The notes under the pieces were generated by a model that did not search any database, was not told the origin of the DNA, and saw only the letters and a program-made list of their open reading frames with translations. Positions 1-7,773 of a DNA stretch of 64,000 nucleotides are shown here, piece by piece; within the stretch, counting starts at the first letter, position 1; each line of letters starts with the position of its first letter. The stretch lies in assembly GCF_022554085.1 (NCBI RefSeq), contig NZ_JAKFYR010000002.1, positions 434,001-498,000 of the forward strand. Direction: 5' to 3'. The position numbers and the translations under genes were made by a program. The DNA comes from Rhodococcus sp. CH91. GTDB taxonomy: Bacteria > Actinomycetota > Actinomycetes > Mycobacteriales > Mycobacteriaceae.

Positions 1-1
1 G

Positions 2-196
2 ACCGCGATGCTGTACGACCTCGGATTGAACATCGAGATCCTGTCCTTCCACCGCTACGAGCTGGGGGAGATGTCCGCGACCTTCCTGCTGTGCCGGTCC
101 GGTGATCGCACGGCGTGGGTGATGGGCACCGGCGAGACCGGGAACGAGTCGTCGCTGCGCGGGATGATCGCGGGAATCAACAAGCTCGGCGGATGA
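2..196 (+). CDS. C-terminal end of a LeuA allosteric-domain-like protein (5' truncated)
   Basis: The window opens inside this gene; only the last 64 residues are present. The visible part ends in a stretch resembling the regulatory/dimerisation domain of 2-isopropylmalate synthase: a beta-strand with an aromatic and Arg-Ser-Gly-Asp-Arg, then Trp-Val-Met-Gly-Thr-Gly, then a helix with Ser-Ser-Leu-Arg that ends Gly-Ile-Asn. In LeuA the equivalent segment carries a Trp-Gly-Val-Gly turn followed by a Ser-Leu-Lys-Ala helix. Small actinobacterial proteins that carry only this domain exist, but whether this is one of them or a full enzyme cannot be told from the fragment. A strong hairpin follows 77 bp after the stop. 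Confidence 0.45.
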   Translation, partial: TAMLYDLGLNIEILSFHRYELGEMSATFLLCRSGDRTAWVMGTGETGNESSLRGMIAGINKLGG

Positions 197-273
197 CCCG
201 GACCGGCCCGTTGCGGGAACCTCCCCGCAACGGGCCGCCGGCTGCGGGAGCGCCGGTGACCGGGCCCGAAACG

Positions 274-311
274 GCTGAAGGCCCCCTTCGAATTCGAAGG
301 GGGCCTTCAGC
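274..311. terminator. Perfect 38-bp palindrome, bidirectional terminator
   Basis: A perfect inverted repeat with 19-base arms, centred on GAATTC, with short T runs on both outer sides. It lies between the stop of the partial gene on the plus strand and the 3' end of the minus-strand tRNA array, so it can stop transcripts from either side. Confidence 0.8.
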
Positions 312-317
312 TTTCTG

Positions 318-389
318 TGCGCGATACTGGGATTGAACCAGTGACCTCTTCCGTGTCAGGGAAGCGCTCTCCCGCTGAGCTAATCGCGC
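318..389 (-). tRNA. tRNA-Val (GAC), copy 1
   Basis: Read on the minus strand this folds as a cloverleaf: 7-bp acceptor GCGCGAT/ATCGCGC, discriminator A, D arm GCTC...GAGC, anticodon stem CTTCC/GGAAG with loop CTGACAC (anticodon GAC), T loop TTCAATC. It is last in the minus-strand array, just before the terminator at 274-311. The 3' CCA is not encoded. Confidence 0.95.
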
Positions 390-412
390 CGGCACTTTCG
401 TCGCCGGAGTGG

Positions 413-485
413 AGCGGATGACGGGATTCGAACCCGCGACCCTCACCTTGGCAAGGTGATGCGCTACCAGCTGCGCTACATCCGC
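413..485 (-). tRNA. tRNA-Gly (GCC), copy 1
   Basis: Minus-strand cloverleaf with acceptor GCGGATG/CATCCGC, discriminator U (usual for bacterial tRNA-Gly), anticodon stem TCACC/GGTGA with loop TTGCCAA (anticodon GCC), and T loop TTCGAAT. It lies 23 bp upstream (in transcription) of tRNA-Val copy 1. Confidence 0.95.
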
Positions 486-537
486 GTGTGCACGTTGTTC
501 GGTGAACCGATTCGACCTACGTGCCGGTCGAACCTGG

Positions 538-609
538 TGCGCGATACTGGGATTGAACCAGTGACCTCTTCCGTGTCAGGGAAGCGCTCTCCCGCTGAGC
601 TAATCGCGC
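538..609 (-). tRNA. tRNA-Val (GAC), copy 2
   Basis: The same tRNA sequence as the copy at 318-389. Unlike copy 1, the three bases after the discriminator (minus strand, positions 537-535) read CCA, so the CCA end is encoded here. Only one base separates it from the tRNA-Cys gene, so the two must be processed from one transcript. Confidence 0.95.
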
Positions 610-610
610 G

Positions 611-681
611 AGGTGGAGACGGGAATCGAACCCGTGTGCACGGCTTTGCAGGCCGTTGCCTCACCACTCGGCCACTCCACC
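611..681 (-). tRNA. tRNA-Cys (GCA)
   Basis: Minus-strand cloverleaf of 71 bases with acceptor GGTGGAG/CTCCACC, discriminator U, anticodon stem ACGGC/GCCGT with loop CTGCAAA (anticodon GCA), and T loop TTCGATT. It sits between the two Gly-Val pairs. Confidence 0.95.
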
Positions 682-706
682 GTAAAAGGTCGAGTCCAAC
701 CTCTCG

Positions 707-779
707 AGCGGATGACGGGATTCGAACCCGCGACCCTCACCTTGGCAAGGTGATGCGCTACCAGCTGCGCTACATCCGC
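707..779 (-). tRNA. tRNA-Gly (GCC), copy 2
   Basis: The same cloverleaf as the copy at 413-485 (anticodon GCC, discriminator U). It is first in the minus-strand array, so the order of transcription is Gly, Cys, Val, Gly, Val. Confidence 0.95.
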
Positions 780-822
780 ATTCGCACCGTTCGGCGTCGT
801 GCTCTCCGTGGTGCGGTTCAAA

Positions 823-852
823 ACACTAGCCGAGCATCTACGAAACACACAA
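823..852 (-). promoter_or_regulatory. Candidate promoter of the tRNA array
   Basis: On the minus strand TTGTGT (852-847) and TAGTGT (828-823) are separated by 18 bases, a fair sigma-70-type match. Transcription would start near 816, about 36 bases before the first tRNA-Gly. Confidence 0.4.
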
Positions 853-1173
853 ATCTGCAGGTCGGAGGCGCAAAACCACTGTTTCCACGATGATCGGCGC
901 CCGTCGGGAGTCGTACGGATTCGCCGAACCGTCGCGCAGATCCCCGCTGCGGGCTTGCCAGTGCACAGCGCGAGGGTGGGTGCGGTCGCATGCGCGGGGG
1001 CGGCCCTGCGCGTACGGGACGCACAGATGAAGGAGCCGGCGTGCACGGTCAGGGCCCCCGCAGAGGGGCGCCAGGAATGGTCGGCACGTCGGAAATGCTC
1101 CGACCAGGCGATTCGTCATCGGACGTAGAGCGTGTTAATGTTCCATTCCGTTCGAGCCGCTGCGAAGCGGCAC
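853..1173. other. Intergenic stretch with no supported gene
   Basis: Between the divergent tRNA transcription units no reading frame has a ribosome binding site or a recognisable product. It probably holds the promoter of tRNA-Val(CAC), possibly the AT-rich patch at 1132-1142, but no convincing -35/-10 pair is visible. Confidence 0.5.
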
Positions 1174-1245
1174 GGTCCCGTGGCTCAGTGGAAGAGCGTC
1201 CCGTTCACACCGGGGAGGTCGCTGGTTCGATCCCAGCCGGGACCA
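1174..1245 (+). tRNA. tRNA-Val (CAC)
   Basis: Plus-strand cloverleaf: acceptor GGTCCCG/CGGGACC, discriminator A, D arm GCTC...GAGC, anticodon stem TCCCG/CGGGG (one T-G pair) with loop TTCACAC (anticodon CAC), T arm GCTGG/CCAGC. It complements the two GAC-type valine tRNAs of the nearby array. A terminator follows 22 bases later, so it is its own transcription unit. Confidence 0.93.
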
Positions 1246-1266
1246 CCGAAATGGATAGTGACGGAG

Positions 1267-1292
1267 GGCACCCCCACGGGGGTGCCTTTTTT
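1267..1292 (+). terminator. Rho-independent terminator of tRNA-Val (CAC)
   Basis: Stem GGCACCCCC/GGGGGTGCC with a tight loop, followed immediately by six Ts: a textbook intrinsic terminator. Confidence 0.9.
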
Positions 1293-1491
1293 CGTACCCT
1301 GTTGACATCGTCGAGCACGTGCATGGCGCCCGGTCGGGGCGGGCTGCCGGCGGATGCGAGTTTCTTGTCGAACCGAATGGCCTCCGGGCCGCCCGTGTTC
1401 TCGGCGTGGCCTGTGTGCACACCTGTTGTGCTTGTGGCCGAAGTGCGCGTAGTGATGGCAGGATCGTGGTCGTCGAGGAGGACACGTCCGG

Positions 1492-2070
1492 ATGAGCGTT
1501 GCGGACAGCGAATGGCCGGTCGTGGGGGCGACCGGAGCGAGATTCGGTTCCGGTCGGTCCCGTCGACGTCGGCGGCCGGCGGATCAGGCCGGGCTGCCAC
1601 GGGATCACCACGAGTCGGACCCCGCCGCAGGCGGAGTCGCGGCGACCGCGGTGCACCGGCCCGCAGTGGAGACAGCCGACCGGATTGCGGGCACCGGTAC
1701 CAGTGTGGGAATCGAGGACATGAACCAACCAGAGACGTCGTCGTTCGTGCGTCCCTTCGTGCGGAGCGGGGGCCGCACCCGGGCGGAGGTCGAGTTGCCA
1801 CTCGAGGCGCTCGTGTCGGCTGTGCCGTCGGCGATGGGCAGTGAGTCGGGTCCGGCGATGGACGAGCACCGGCTCGTGCTGGCGTTGTGCGCGCAACCGA
1901 GATCGATCATGGAGATCGCGGCACTCGCGCAGATTCCTCTCGGTGTCGCGAGGGTGCTCGTCGGTGATCTCGCGGCGACCGGCGAGATCACGGTGCACCG
2001 CACCGTCGATCGGGTGGGTCCCGACGTGGAACTGCTCGAAAGGGTTCTGACCGGCCTCAGCCACCTCTGA
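1492..2070 (+). CDS. DUF742 (CvnC-like) regulatory protein, orphan
   Basis: A 192-residue protein. Residues ~80-192 match the DUF742 family: a Ser-Phe-Val-Arg-Pro-Phe opening, a winged-helix-like core (Glu-His-Arg-Leu-Val-Leu-Ala-Leu-Cys, then Ile-Ala-Ala-Leu-Ala...Ala-Arg-Val-Leu-Val-Gly-Asp-Leu) and the Gly-Glu-Ile-Thr-Val turn. The first ~75 residues are basic and low complexity. The start is supported by AGGAGGA about ten bases upstream; an internal ATG at 1720 would give just the domain. DUF742 proteins normally sit in conservons (cvn operons) with a sensor kinase-like protein, a roadblock protein and a small GTPase; none of those is here, so this is an orphan placed before thrS. The role is unknown, presumably regulatory. 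Confidence 0.75.
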   Translation: MSVADSEWPVVGATGARFGSGRSRRRRRPADQAGLPRDHHESDPAAGGVAATAVHRPAVETADRIAGTGTSVGIEDMNQPETSSFVRPFVRSGGRTRAEVELPLEALVSAVPSAMGSESGPAMDEHRLVLALCAQPRSIMEIAALAQIPLGVARVLVGDLAATGEITVHRTVDRVGPDVELLERVLTGLSHL

Positions 2071-2170
2071 GCCGTCGAGCGGCTCCCAGCACCCTCCGGG
2101 CCCCTGACGGCTCTTCCCCGAGGTCCTTGTCGATCGGCTCCCTGTTGTTCGTCCTCGCCGCCGATGTCGA

Positions 2171-2176
2171 TAGCAT
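2171..2176 (+). promoter_or_regulatory. Candidate -10 of thrS
   Basis: TAGCAT fits the actinobacterial TAnnnT -10 pattern and would start transcription about 85 bases before the thrS start codon. The -35 is weak (TTCGTC, 17 bases upstream). No T-box-like structure was recognised in the leader. Confidence 0.3.
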
Positions 2177-2266
2177 GATGAGGTTGCCGTGCGCTGTGCG
2201 ATCACCGAACACTGCGCGTGCCGGCGACGACCACGTATCAGGCATCGAGCCGAGGAGCCCGTCACA

Positions 2267-4345
2267 GTGACCACGCCCGCATCCGCGAAACCAGCCACGA
2301 TCGTCCGGGTGCCCGCGGGAACCACTGCAGGTGCGGCGGTCCGCGACGCGGGTCTGCCCACCAAGGGACCCGAGACGATCGTGGTCGTCCGCGATTCCGA
2401 AGGTGCCCTGCGGGATCTGTCGTGGACGCCCGACGAGGACGTCGAGGTCGAGGCCGTCGGCGCCGACACCGAGGACGGGCGCAGCGTCATCCGCCATTCG
2501 GCGGCGCATGTCCTCGCCCAGGCCGTGCAACAGGAGTTCCCGGAGGCCAAACTCGGCATCGGTCCGCCGATCCGCGACGGCTTCTACTACGACTTCCAGG
2601 TCGCGCGTCCCTTCACGCCCGAGGATCTCGCCAAGCTCGAGAAGCGGATGAAGAAGATCATCAAGGACGCGCAGCGCTTCTCCCGCCGCGTCGTCGCGAG
2701 TGTCGAGGACGCCCGTGAGGAACTGAAGGACGAGCCCTTCAAGCTCGAACTGATCGACGACAAGTCCGGGAACAGCGACTTCGAGCCCGATCCCGAGGTG
2801 ATGGAGGTCGGTGGCAAGGAACTGACCATCTACGACAACCTCAACCCGCGCACGGGTGAGCTCGTCTGGAAGGACCTCTGCCGCGGCCCGCATGTGCCCA
2901 CCACCAAGTTCATCCCCGCTTTCAAGCTCACCCGCAGCTCCGCCGCATACTGGCGCGGAGACCAGGACAACGCCGACCTCCAGCGCATCTACGGCACGGC
3001 GTGGGAGTCGACGGAGGCACTCGACGAGCACCTCGAACTCCTCGCCGAGGCCGAGCGCCGCGACCACCGCAAGCTCGGCACCGAACTCGACCTGTTCTCG
3101 TTCCCCGACGAACTCGGATCCGGTCTTCCGGTCTTCCATCCCAAGGGCGGCATCATCCGCCAGGAGATGGAGAACTACTCGCGCCAGCGGCATGTCGACG
3201 CCGGATACGAGTTCGTGTACTCGCCGCACATCACCAAGGGACAGCTGTACGAGGTCTCCGGTCACCTCGACTGGTACCGCGACGGCATGTTCCCGGCGAT
3301 GCACATCGACGAGGAGCTGAACGAGGACGGTTCCGTTCGCAAGCCGGGGCAGGACTACTACCTCAAGCCCATGAACTGCCCCATGCACGACCTGATCTTC
3401 CGGTCCCGTGGGCGGTCCTATCGCGAGCTTCCGCTGCGCATGTTCGAGTTCGGGTCCGTCTACCGCTACGAGAAGTCCGGTGTCATCCACGGGCTCACCC
3501 GGGTGCGCGGCATGACGCAGGACGACGCGCACATCTTCTGCACCCCGGAGCAGATGCGCGACGAACTGACGAGTGTGCTCACCTTCATCCTGGACCTGCT
3601 GAAGGACTACGGGCTCGACGACTACTACCTCGAACTGTCGACGAAGAACCCGAAGAAGTTCGTCGGCAGCGACGAATTGTGGGAGGTGGCGACCGACACG
3701 CTGCGCGAGGTCGCCGAAGCCTCGGGCCTGCACCTCGTACCGGATCCCGGCGGCGCGGCCTTCTACGGCCCGAAGATCTCGGTGCAGGTCAAGGACGCGC
3801 TCGGCCGGAGCTGGCAGATGTCGACGATCCAGCTCGACTTCAACCTGCCCGAGAGATTCGAACTCGAGTACACGGGCAGCGACGGGGCGAAGCACCGGCC
3901 CGTCATGATCCACCGCGCGCTCTTCGGGTCCATCGAGCGGTTCTTCGGCGTGCTCACCGAGCACTACGCCGGCGCTTTCCCCGCCTGGCTGTCGCCGGTG
4001 CAGGTCGTGGGAATCCCGGTCGCCGCCGACTTCGAGGATCATCTGTTCGACGTCGTCGGCAAGCTGAAGGCCCGGGGGATCCGGGCCGAGGTGGACGTCT
4101 CCGACGACCGCATGCAGAAGAAGATCCGCAATCACACCACGCAGAAGGTGCCGTTCATGCTGCTCGCGGGCGAGCGCGATGTCGCCGCCGGTGCGGTGAG
4201 CTTCCGGTTCCGCGACGGCACCCAGGTCAACGGTGTGCCGGTCGACCGGGCGGTGCAGATCGTCGCCGACTGGGTGAGCCGGCGCGAGAACGCATCGCCC
4301 ACCGCCGAACTGGTCGAGGCCGGCGGGGAAGGCGACCTGTCGTGA
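2267..4345 (+). CDS. thrS: Threonyl-tRNA synthetase
   Basis: Charges tRNA-Thr in the cytoplasm. The 692-residue protein has the full bacterial architecture: an N-terminal TGS domain (~1-70), the editing domain with His-Ser-Ala-Ala-His and the later Cys-Arg-Gly-Pro-His motif, the class II catalytic core (motif 2 around Phe-Arg-Tyr-Glu-Lys-type residues, zinc-binding Cys in Met-Asn-Cys-Pro-Met-His), and a C-terminal anticodon-binding domain. The GTG at 2267 is preferred because GAGGAG lies eight bases upstream and translation from it (Val-Thr-Thr-Pro) gives the usual length; an ATG at 2189 has no such site. The downstream HIT gene overlaps it by GTGA, implying translational coupling. Confidence 0.97.
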   Translation: MTTPASAKPATIVRVPAGTTAGAAVRDAGLPTKGPETIVVVRDSEGALRDLSWTPDEDVEVEAVGADTEDGRSVIRHSAAHVLAQAVQQEFPEAKLGIGPPIRDGFYYDFQVARPFTPEDLAKLEKRMKKIIKDAQRFSRRVVASVEDAREELKDEPFKLELIDDKSGNSDFEPDPEVMEVGGKELTIYDNLNPRTGELVWKDLCRGPHVPTTKFIPAFKLTRSSAAYWRGDQDNADLQRIYGTAWESTEALDEHLELLAEAERRDHRKLGTELDLFSFPDELGSGLPVFHPKGGIIRQEMENYSRQRHVDAGYEFVYSPHITKGQLYEVSGHLDWYRDGMFPAMHIDEELNEDGSVRKPGQDYYLKPMNCPMHDLIFRSRGRSYRELPLRMFEFGSVYRYEKSGVIHGLTRVRGMTQDDAHIFCTPEQMRDELTSVLTFILDLLKDYGLDDYYLELSTKNPKKFVGSDELWEVATDTLREVAEASGLHLVPDPGGAAFYGPKISVQVKDALGRSWQMSTIQLDFNLPERFELEYTGSDGAKHRPVMIHRALFGSIERFFGVLTEHYAGAFPAWLSPVQVVGIPVAADFEDHLFDVVGKLKARGIRAEVDVSDDRMQKKIRNHTTQKVPFMLLAGERDVAAGAVSFRFRDGTQVNGVPVDRAVQIVADWVSRRENASPTAELVEAGGEGDLS

Positions 4346-4926
4346 CGGGTGAGCGCACTCCGGGCCCCGCCGACATCCCTGCGACCGACGACAATCCCGC
4401 GTCGATGGTCGACCGGGGCGTGGGCGAGTCCGATCACCTGCAGCGCCTGTGGTCACCCCACCGGATGTCGTACATCACCGAGTCCCCGCGGGGTCGCGAC
4501 GAGCCGTACGAACCGTTCACCGACATCCCGAAGATGTCCGACGAGGAAGGTCTCGTCGTCGCCCGTGGCGAACTCGTGTACGCGGTGCTGAATCTGTACC
4601 CGTACAACCCCGGCCACCTGATGATCGTGCCCTATCGGCGAGTGGCGAATCTCGAGGATCTCACGCCTGAGGAGAGCTCCGAGCTCATGGAGTTCGCCCA
4701 GCGTGCGCTGCGGGTGATCAAGCGGGTCTCGCGCCCGCACGGTTTCAACGTGGGGCTCAATCTCGGCGCTGCGGCGGGTGGCTCGCTGTCGGAGCATCTC
4801 CACCTGCACGTCGTGCCGCGTTGGGGCGGCGACGCCAATTTCATCACTGTTCTCGGTGGTTCGAAGGTCATGGTGCAGCTGCTGCGGGACACCCGCGCAC
4901 TGCTGGCCTCGGCATGGGACGAGTGA
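4342..4926 (+). CDS. HIT-family Ap4A phosphorylase-like protein
   Basis: A 194-residue histidine-triad protein. The signature His-Leu-His-Leu-His-Val-Val is at ~residues 153-159, preceded by the family beta-sheet region (Asn-Pro-Gly-His-Leu-Met-Ile-Val-Pro). The M. tuberculosis homologue in the same position (Rv2613c, next to thrS and pgsA) is described as a diadenosine tetraphosphate phosphorylase; aminoacyl-tRNA synthetases make Ap4A as a by-product, which gives a plausible reason for coupling to thrS. The start is the GTG that overlaps the thrS stop (GTGA). About 40 residues precede the core fold and look disordered. Confidence 0.88.
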   Translation: MTGERTPGPADIPATDDNPASMVDRGVGESDHLQRLWSPHRMSYITESPRGRDEPYEPFTDIPKMSDEEGLVVARGELVYAVLNLYPYNPGHLMIVPYRRVANLEDLTPEESSELMEFAQRALRVIKRVSRPHGFNVGLNLGAAAGGSLSEHLHLHVVPRWGGDANFITVLGGSKVMVQLLRDTRALLASAWDE

Positions 4927-5074
4927 GAACGCTCCGTAGGCCGGCGAGATCGCGACGCGCGTACGATTCGTTCGATTCCGAGGACTCCGTGCACCACCTG
5001 CGCAACTTCGGCATGCCGCATGGCACGATCAGGTTCCGGACAGAACGGTCGGACGTGAAGACAGGGGTCGCAGG

Positions 5075-5746
5075 ATGCTGAGCTTCTTCGGGCGTGCATC
5101 GGTGTCGAAGGCCACCGCACCGCTCGGCAAGGCCCTGATCCGAACCGGGCTGACCCCGGATGCGGTCACGCTCATCGGCACGGTCGCCACGATCGCTGCC
5201 GCTCTGACCTTCTACCCGATGGGTCAGCTGTTCTGGGGAACCCTCGTCATCTGGCTGTTCGTGATGTTCGACATGCTCGACGGCGCGATGGCGCGTGCTC
5301 GTGGCGGAGGGACCCGATTCGGGGCCGTCCTGGACGCGACCTGCGACCGGGTGGCCGACGGCGCGATCTTCGCCGGACTGGCCTGGTGGGCGGTCTACGG
5401 CGAACAGAGCCGGCCTCTTCTCGTCGCCACGCTGATCTGTCTTGTGTCGTCGCAGGTCATCTCGTATGCGAAGGCACGTGCCGAGGCAAGCGGACTGTCC
5501 GCCGATGGTGGCCTGATCGAACGACCCGACCGCCTGGTCATCGTCCTGGTGGGCGCCGGTCTGACGGGTCTCGGACTCGACTGGGCGATCCACATCGCGA
5601 TGTGGTTGCTCGCGGTCGGTTCGGTGATCACGGTCTTCCAGCGGGTGCTCGCGGTCCGGAACTCCGCCGGCGCGCGGGATCTGCTGCCCCTCGCGCCCTC
5701 CGGCGGCACGGACACCGCCGCGGACGAGGACGGGGGAGAGCGATGA
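5075..5746 (+). CDS. pgsA: Phosphatidylinositol phosphate synthase (CDP-alcohol phosphotransferase)
   Basis: An integral membrane enzyme that joins CDP-diacylglycerol to inositol phosphate, the first committed step towards phosphatidylinositol and PIMs. The 223-residue protein has several membrane helices and the complete CDP-alcohol phosphotransferase signature D-G-x2-A-R-x8-G-x3-D-x3-D (Asp-Gly-Ala-Met-Ala-Arg ... Gly-Ala-Val-Leu-Asp-Ala-Thr-Cys-Asp, ~residues 69-90). It heads a tight cluster with patA and pimA and overlaps patA by ATGA. In mycobacteria the equivalent gene is pgsA1 (Rv2612c); the substrate assignment rests on that homology and context. Confidence 0.95.
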   Translation: MLSFFGRASVSKATAPLGKALIRTGLTPDAVTLIGTVATIAAALTFYPMGQLFWGTLVIWLFVMFDMLDGAMARARGGGTRFGAVLDATCDRVADGAIFAGLAWWAVYGEQSRPLLVATLICLVSSQVISYAKARAEASGLSADGGLIERPDRLVIVLVGAGLTGLGLDWAIHIAMWLLAVGSVITVFQRVLAVRNSAGARDLLPLAPSGGTDTAADEDGGER

Positions 5747-6645
5747 GCGTCGCCGAGCGTGCCACCGATCTGGGTTACGCCGCGGGCTGGCGGCTCGTGC
5801 GGGCGCTGCCCGAGGGCCTGGCCTGCCGTCTGTTCGACGCGGGAGCCGACATCGCCGCACGACGCGGACACGGACCGCAGCAGTTGCGACGCAATCTCGG
5901 GCGTGTCCTCGGGGTACCGGCGGACGACGTGCCCGACGAACTGATCCGGGACGCACTCCGGTCGTACGCCCGCTACTGGCGTGAGGCGTTCCGGCTGCCC
6001 TCGATGGATCTCGACGCGGCGGCCAAGTCGGTGGATTCGGCGGTGGAAGGCCGAGAGCACATCGATCGGGCCCTGGCAGAGGGGCGGGGTGTCGTCCTCG
6101 CGTTGCCGCACAGCGGCAACTGGGACCTCGCCGGAGTGTGGTGTGTCCGCTTCTACGGCGGGCTGACGACGGTGGCGGAACGATTGCGACCGGAGTCCCT
6201 CTACCGGCGGTTCGTCGAGTATCGCGAAGGGCTCGGCTTCGAGATCTTCCCGGCGAACGGGGGTGAGTCACCTCCGTTCCGGGAACTGGCGGCCCGGTTG
6301 CGCGACAACAAGATCGTCTGCCTGCTCGGTGAGCGCGATCTCGCGCGCAAGGGCGTTCCCGTGACGTTCTTCGGGGAGCCCACCAGGATGCCCGCCGGTC
6401 CTGCGAAGCTCGCGATCGAGACCGGCGCCGCGCTGCTGCCGGTGCACTGCTGGTTCACGGAGAACGGGTGGGGCTTCCGGGTCCATCCGGAGATCGACGT
6501 GAGCGTCGGGATCGACCGCGCCACCCAGGAACTCGCCGACCGGTTCGCGGCCGATATCGCAGCCCATCCTGCGGACTGGCATATGCTGCAGCCTCTGTGG
6601 CTCGACGATCTGTCGGAGACTCGCCGAGCCCGGATGGAGGCGTAG
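5743..6645 (+). CDS. patA: PIM acyltransferase (PatA type, HtrB/LpxL family)
   Basis: Transfers a fatty acyl chain to the mannose of phosphatidylinositol mannosides at the cytoplasmic face of the membrane. The 300-residue protein has the acyltransferase His-x4-Asp motif (His-Ser-Gly-Asn-Trp-Asp, ~122-127) and the downstream Gly-Glu-Arg-Asp segment expected to carry the second catalytic acidic residue. Its position between pgsA and pimA matches Rv2611c of M. tuberculosis. The start ATG overlaps the pgsA stop (ATGA) and the next gene starts immediately after its stop. Confidence 0.93.
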   Translation: MSVAERATDLGYAAGWRLVRALPEGLACRLFDAGADIAARRGHGPQQLRRNLGRVLGVPADDVPDELIRDALRSYARYWREAFRLPSMDLDAAAKSVDSAVEGREHIDRALAEGRGVVLALPHSGNWDLAGVWCVRFYGGLTTVAERLRPESLYRRFVEYREGLGFEIFPANGGESPPFRELAARLRDNKIVCLLGERDLARKGVPVTFFGEPTRMPAGPAKLAIETGAALLPVHCWFTENGWGFRVHPEIDVSVGIDRATQELADRFAADIAAHPADWHMLQPLWLDDLSETRRARMEA

Positions 6646-7773
6646 GTGCGGATCGGGATGGTGTGCCCGTATTCCTTCGACGTTCCCGGGGGAGTGCAGG
6701 CCCACGTGGTGGACCTCGCGGAGGTTCTCATCGCGCGTGGGCACGAGGTGAGCGTGATCGCGCCGGCCTCGGAGAGCACCTGCCTGCCCGACTTCGTGGT
6801 GTCCGCCGGTCGCGCGGTCGCGATCCCGTACAACGGGTCGGTGGCCCGGCTGAGTTTCGGCCCGGTGTCCTATTCCCGTGTCCGCCGCTGGATCAACGAC
6901 AACGACTTCGACGTCCTGCACATCCACGAACCGAATGCGCCGAGCCTGTCGATGCTCGCGTTGAAGGTCGCCGAAGGCCCGATCGTGGCCACCTTTCACA
7001 CCTCGACGACGAAATCTCTGGTGCTCAGCACGTTCCAAGGTGTCCTGCAGCCCTATCTCGAGAAGATCAGCGGCCGGATCGCGGTGTCCGAACTGGCCCG
7101 GCGCTGGCAGGTGACCTCCCTCGGAGCCGATGCGGTCGAGATCCCGAACGGGGTGGACGTGCCGTTCTTCCGGCACGCCTCCCTGCTGCCCGGCTATCCG
7201 CGCCCGGGCCGTACGGTGCTCTTCCTCGGCCGGTACGACGAGCCGCGCAAGGGTATGGAGGTGCTGCTCGGCGCCCTGCCCGCCCTGGTCGCGCAGTATC
7301 CCGACATCGAGATCCTCGTGGTGGGACGCGGCGACGAGGATCGCTTGCGCCGCGAAGCCGGATCACACGCCGGCAATCTCCGCTTTCTCGGGCAGGTCGA
7401 CGACGACGAGAAGGCATCGGCGATGCGCAGTGCCGACGTGTACTGCGCTCCGAATCTCGGGGGTGAGAGTTTCGGCATCGTGCTCGTCGAAGCCATGGCC
7501 TCCGGCACTGCGGTCGTCGCCTCCCAGCTCGACGCCTTCCGTCGTGTGCTGCGCGACGGGCAGGCCGGTGTTCTCGTCCCTGTCGGTGACGCCGATGCCC
7601 TTGCGCAGGGCATCCTCGGAGTCCTCGACGACGAGGATCGTCGACGTGCCCTGGTGGAGACCGGTTCGGCCGTCGTGGAGGCGTACGACTGGCCCGTCGT
7701 CGCGGAGCAGATCCTGCGGGTCTACGAGACCGTCACCGTCGGGGCCGGTCCGGTGCGCGAGGTCCGGTCGTGA
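6646..7773 (+). CDS. pimA: Phosphatidylinositol alpha-mannosyltransferase
   Basis: Adds the first mannose from GDP-mannose to phosphatidylinositol. The 375-residue protein is a GT-B-fold glycosyltransferase of family 4: the N-terminal Gly-Gly-Val-Gln-Ala-His loop, the His-x-His-Glu-Pro segment, and the C-terminal EX7E-type nucleotide-sugar motif (Gly-Glu-Ser-Phe-Gly-Ile-Val-Leu-Val-Glu). It starts with GTG directly after the patA stop codon, and the next gene overlaps its end, so pgsA-patA-pimA-Nudix behave as one translationally coupled operon. Confidence 0.96.
   Translation: MRIGMVCPYSFDVPGGVQAHVVDLAEVLIARGHEVSVIAPASESTCLPDFVVSAGRAVAIPYNGSVARLSFGPVSYSRVRRWINDNDFDVLHIHEPNAPSLSMLALKVAEGPIVATFHTSTTKSLVLSTFQGVLQPYLEKISGRIAVSELARRWQVTSLGADAVEIPNGVDVPFFRHASLLPGYPRPGRTVLFLGRYDEPRKGMEVLLGALPALVAQYPDIEILVVGRGDEDRLRREAGSHAGNLRFLGQVDDDEKASAMRSADVYCAPNLGGESFGIVLVEAMASGTAVVASQLDAFRRVLRDGQAGVLVPVGDADALAQGILGVLDDEDRRRALVETGSAVVEAYDWPVVAEQILRVYETVTVGAGPVREVRS

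Noticed and set aside
115-1046. Several open frames across the tRNA array and its upstream region
   Set aside because: They are translations of tRNA genes and the terminator; no ribosome sites and no recognisable products.
318-1245. tRNA cluster as an integration hot spot
   Set aside because: No integrase, attachment-site duplication outside the tRNAs, or phage-like genes are adjacent.
2071-2266. T-box or other tRNA-sensing leader before thrS (and before hisS, aspS, alaS)
   Set aside because: No conserved T-box core or specifier-antiterminator arrangement could be identified, and such leaders are rare in actinobacteria outside ileS.
3001-4341. A long N-terminal extension of the HIT protein inside thrS
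   Set aside because: The frame is open upstream but encodes Arg/Pro/Ala-rich out-of-frame sequence. The HIT gene begins at the GTG overlapping the thrS stop.
2057-4456. A 799-codon open frame on the minus strand across thrS
   Set aside because: It is the mirror of a highly biased GC-rich coding strand, has no ribosome site and no family resemblance, while the plus frame is an intact ThrRS. The same applies to the long minus-strand frames at 19240-22152, 45076-47442, 47617-50109 and 52247-54589.
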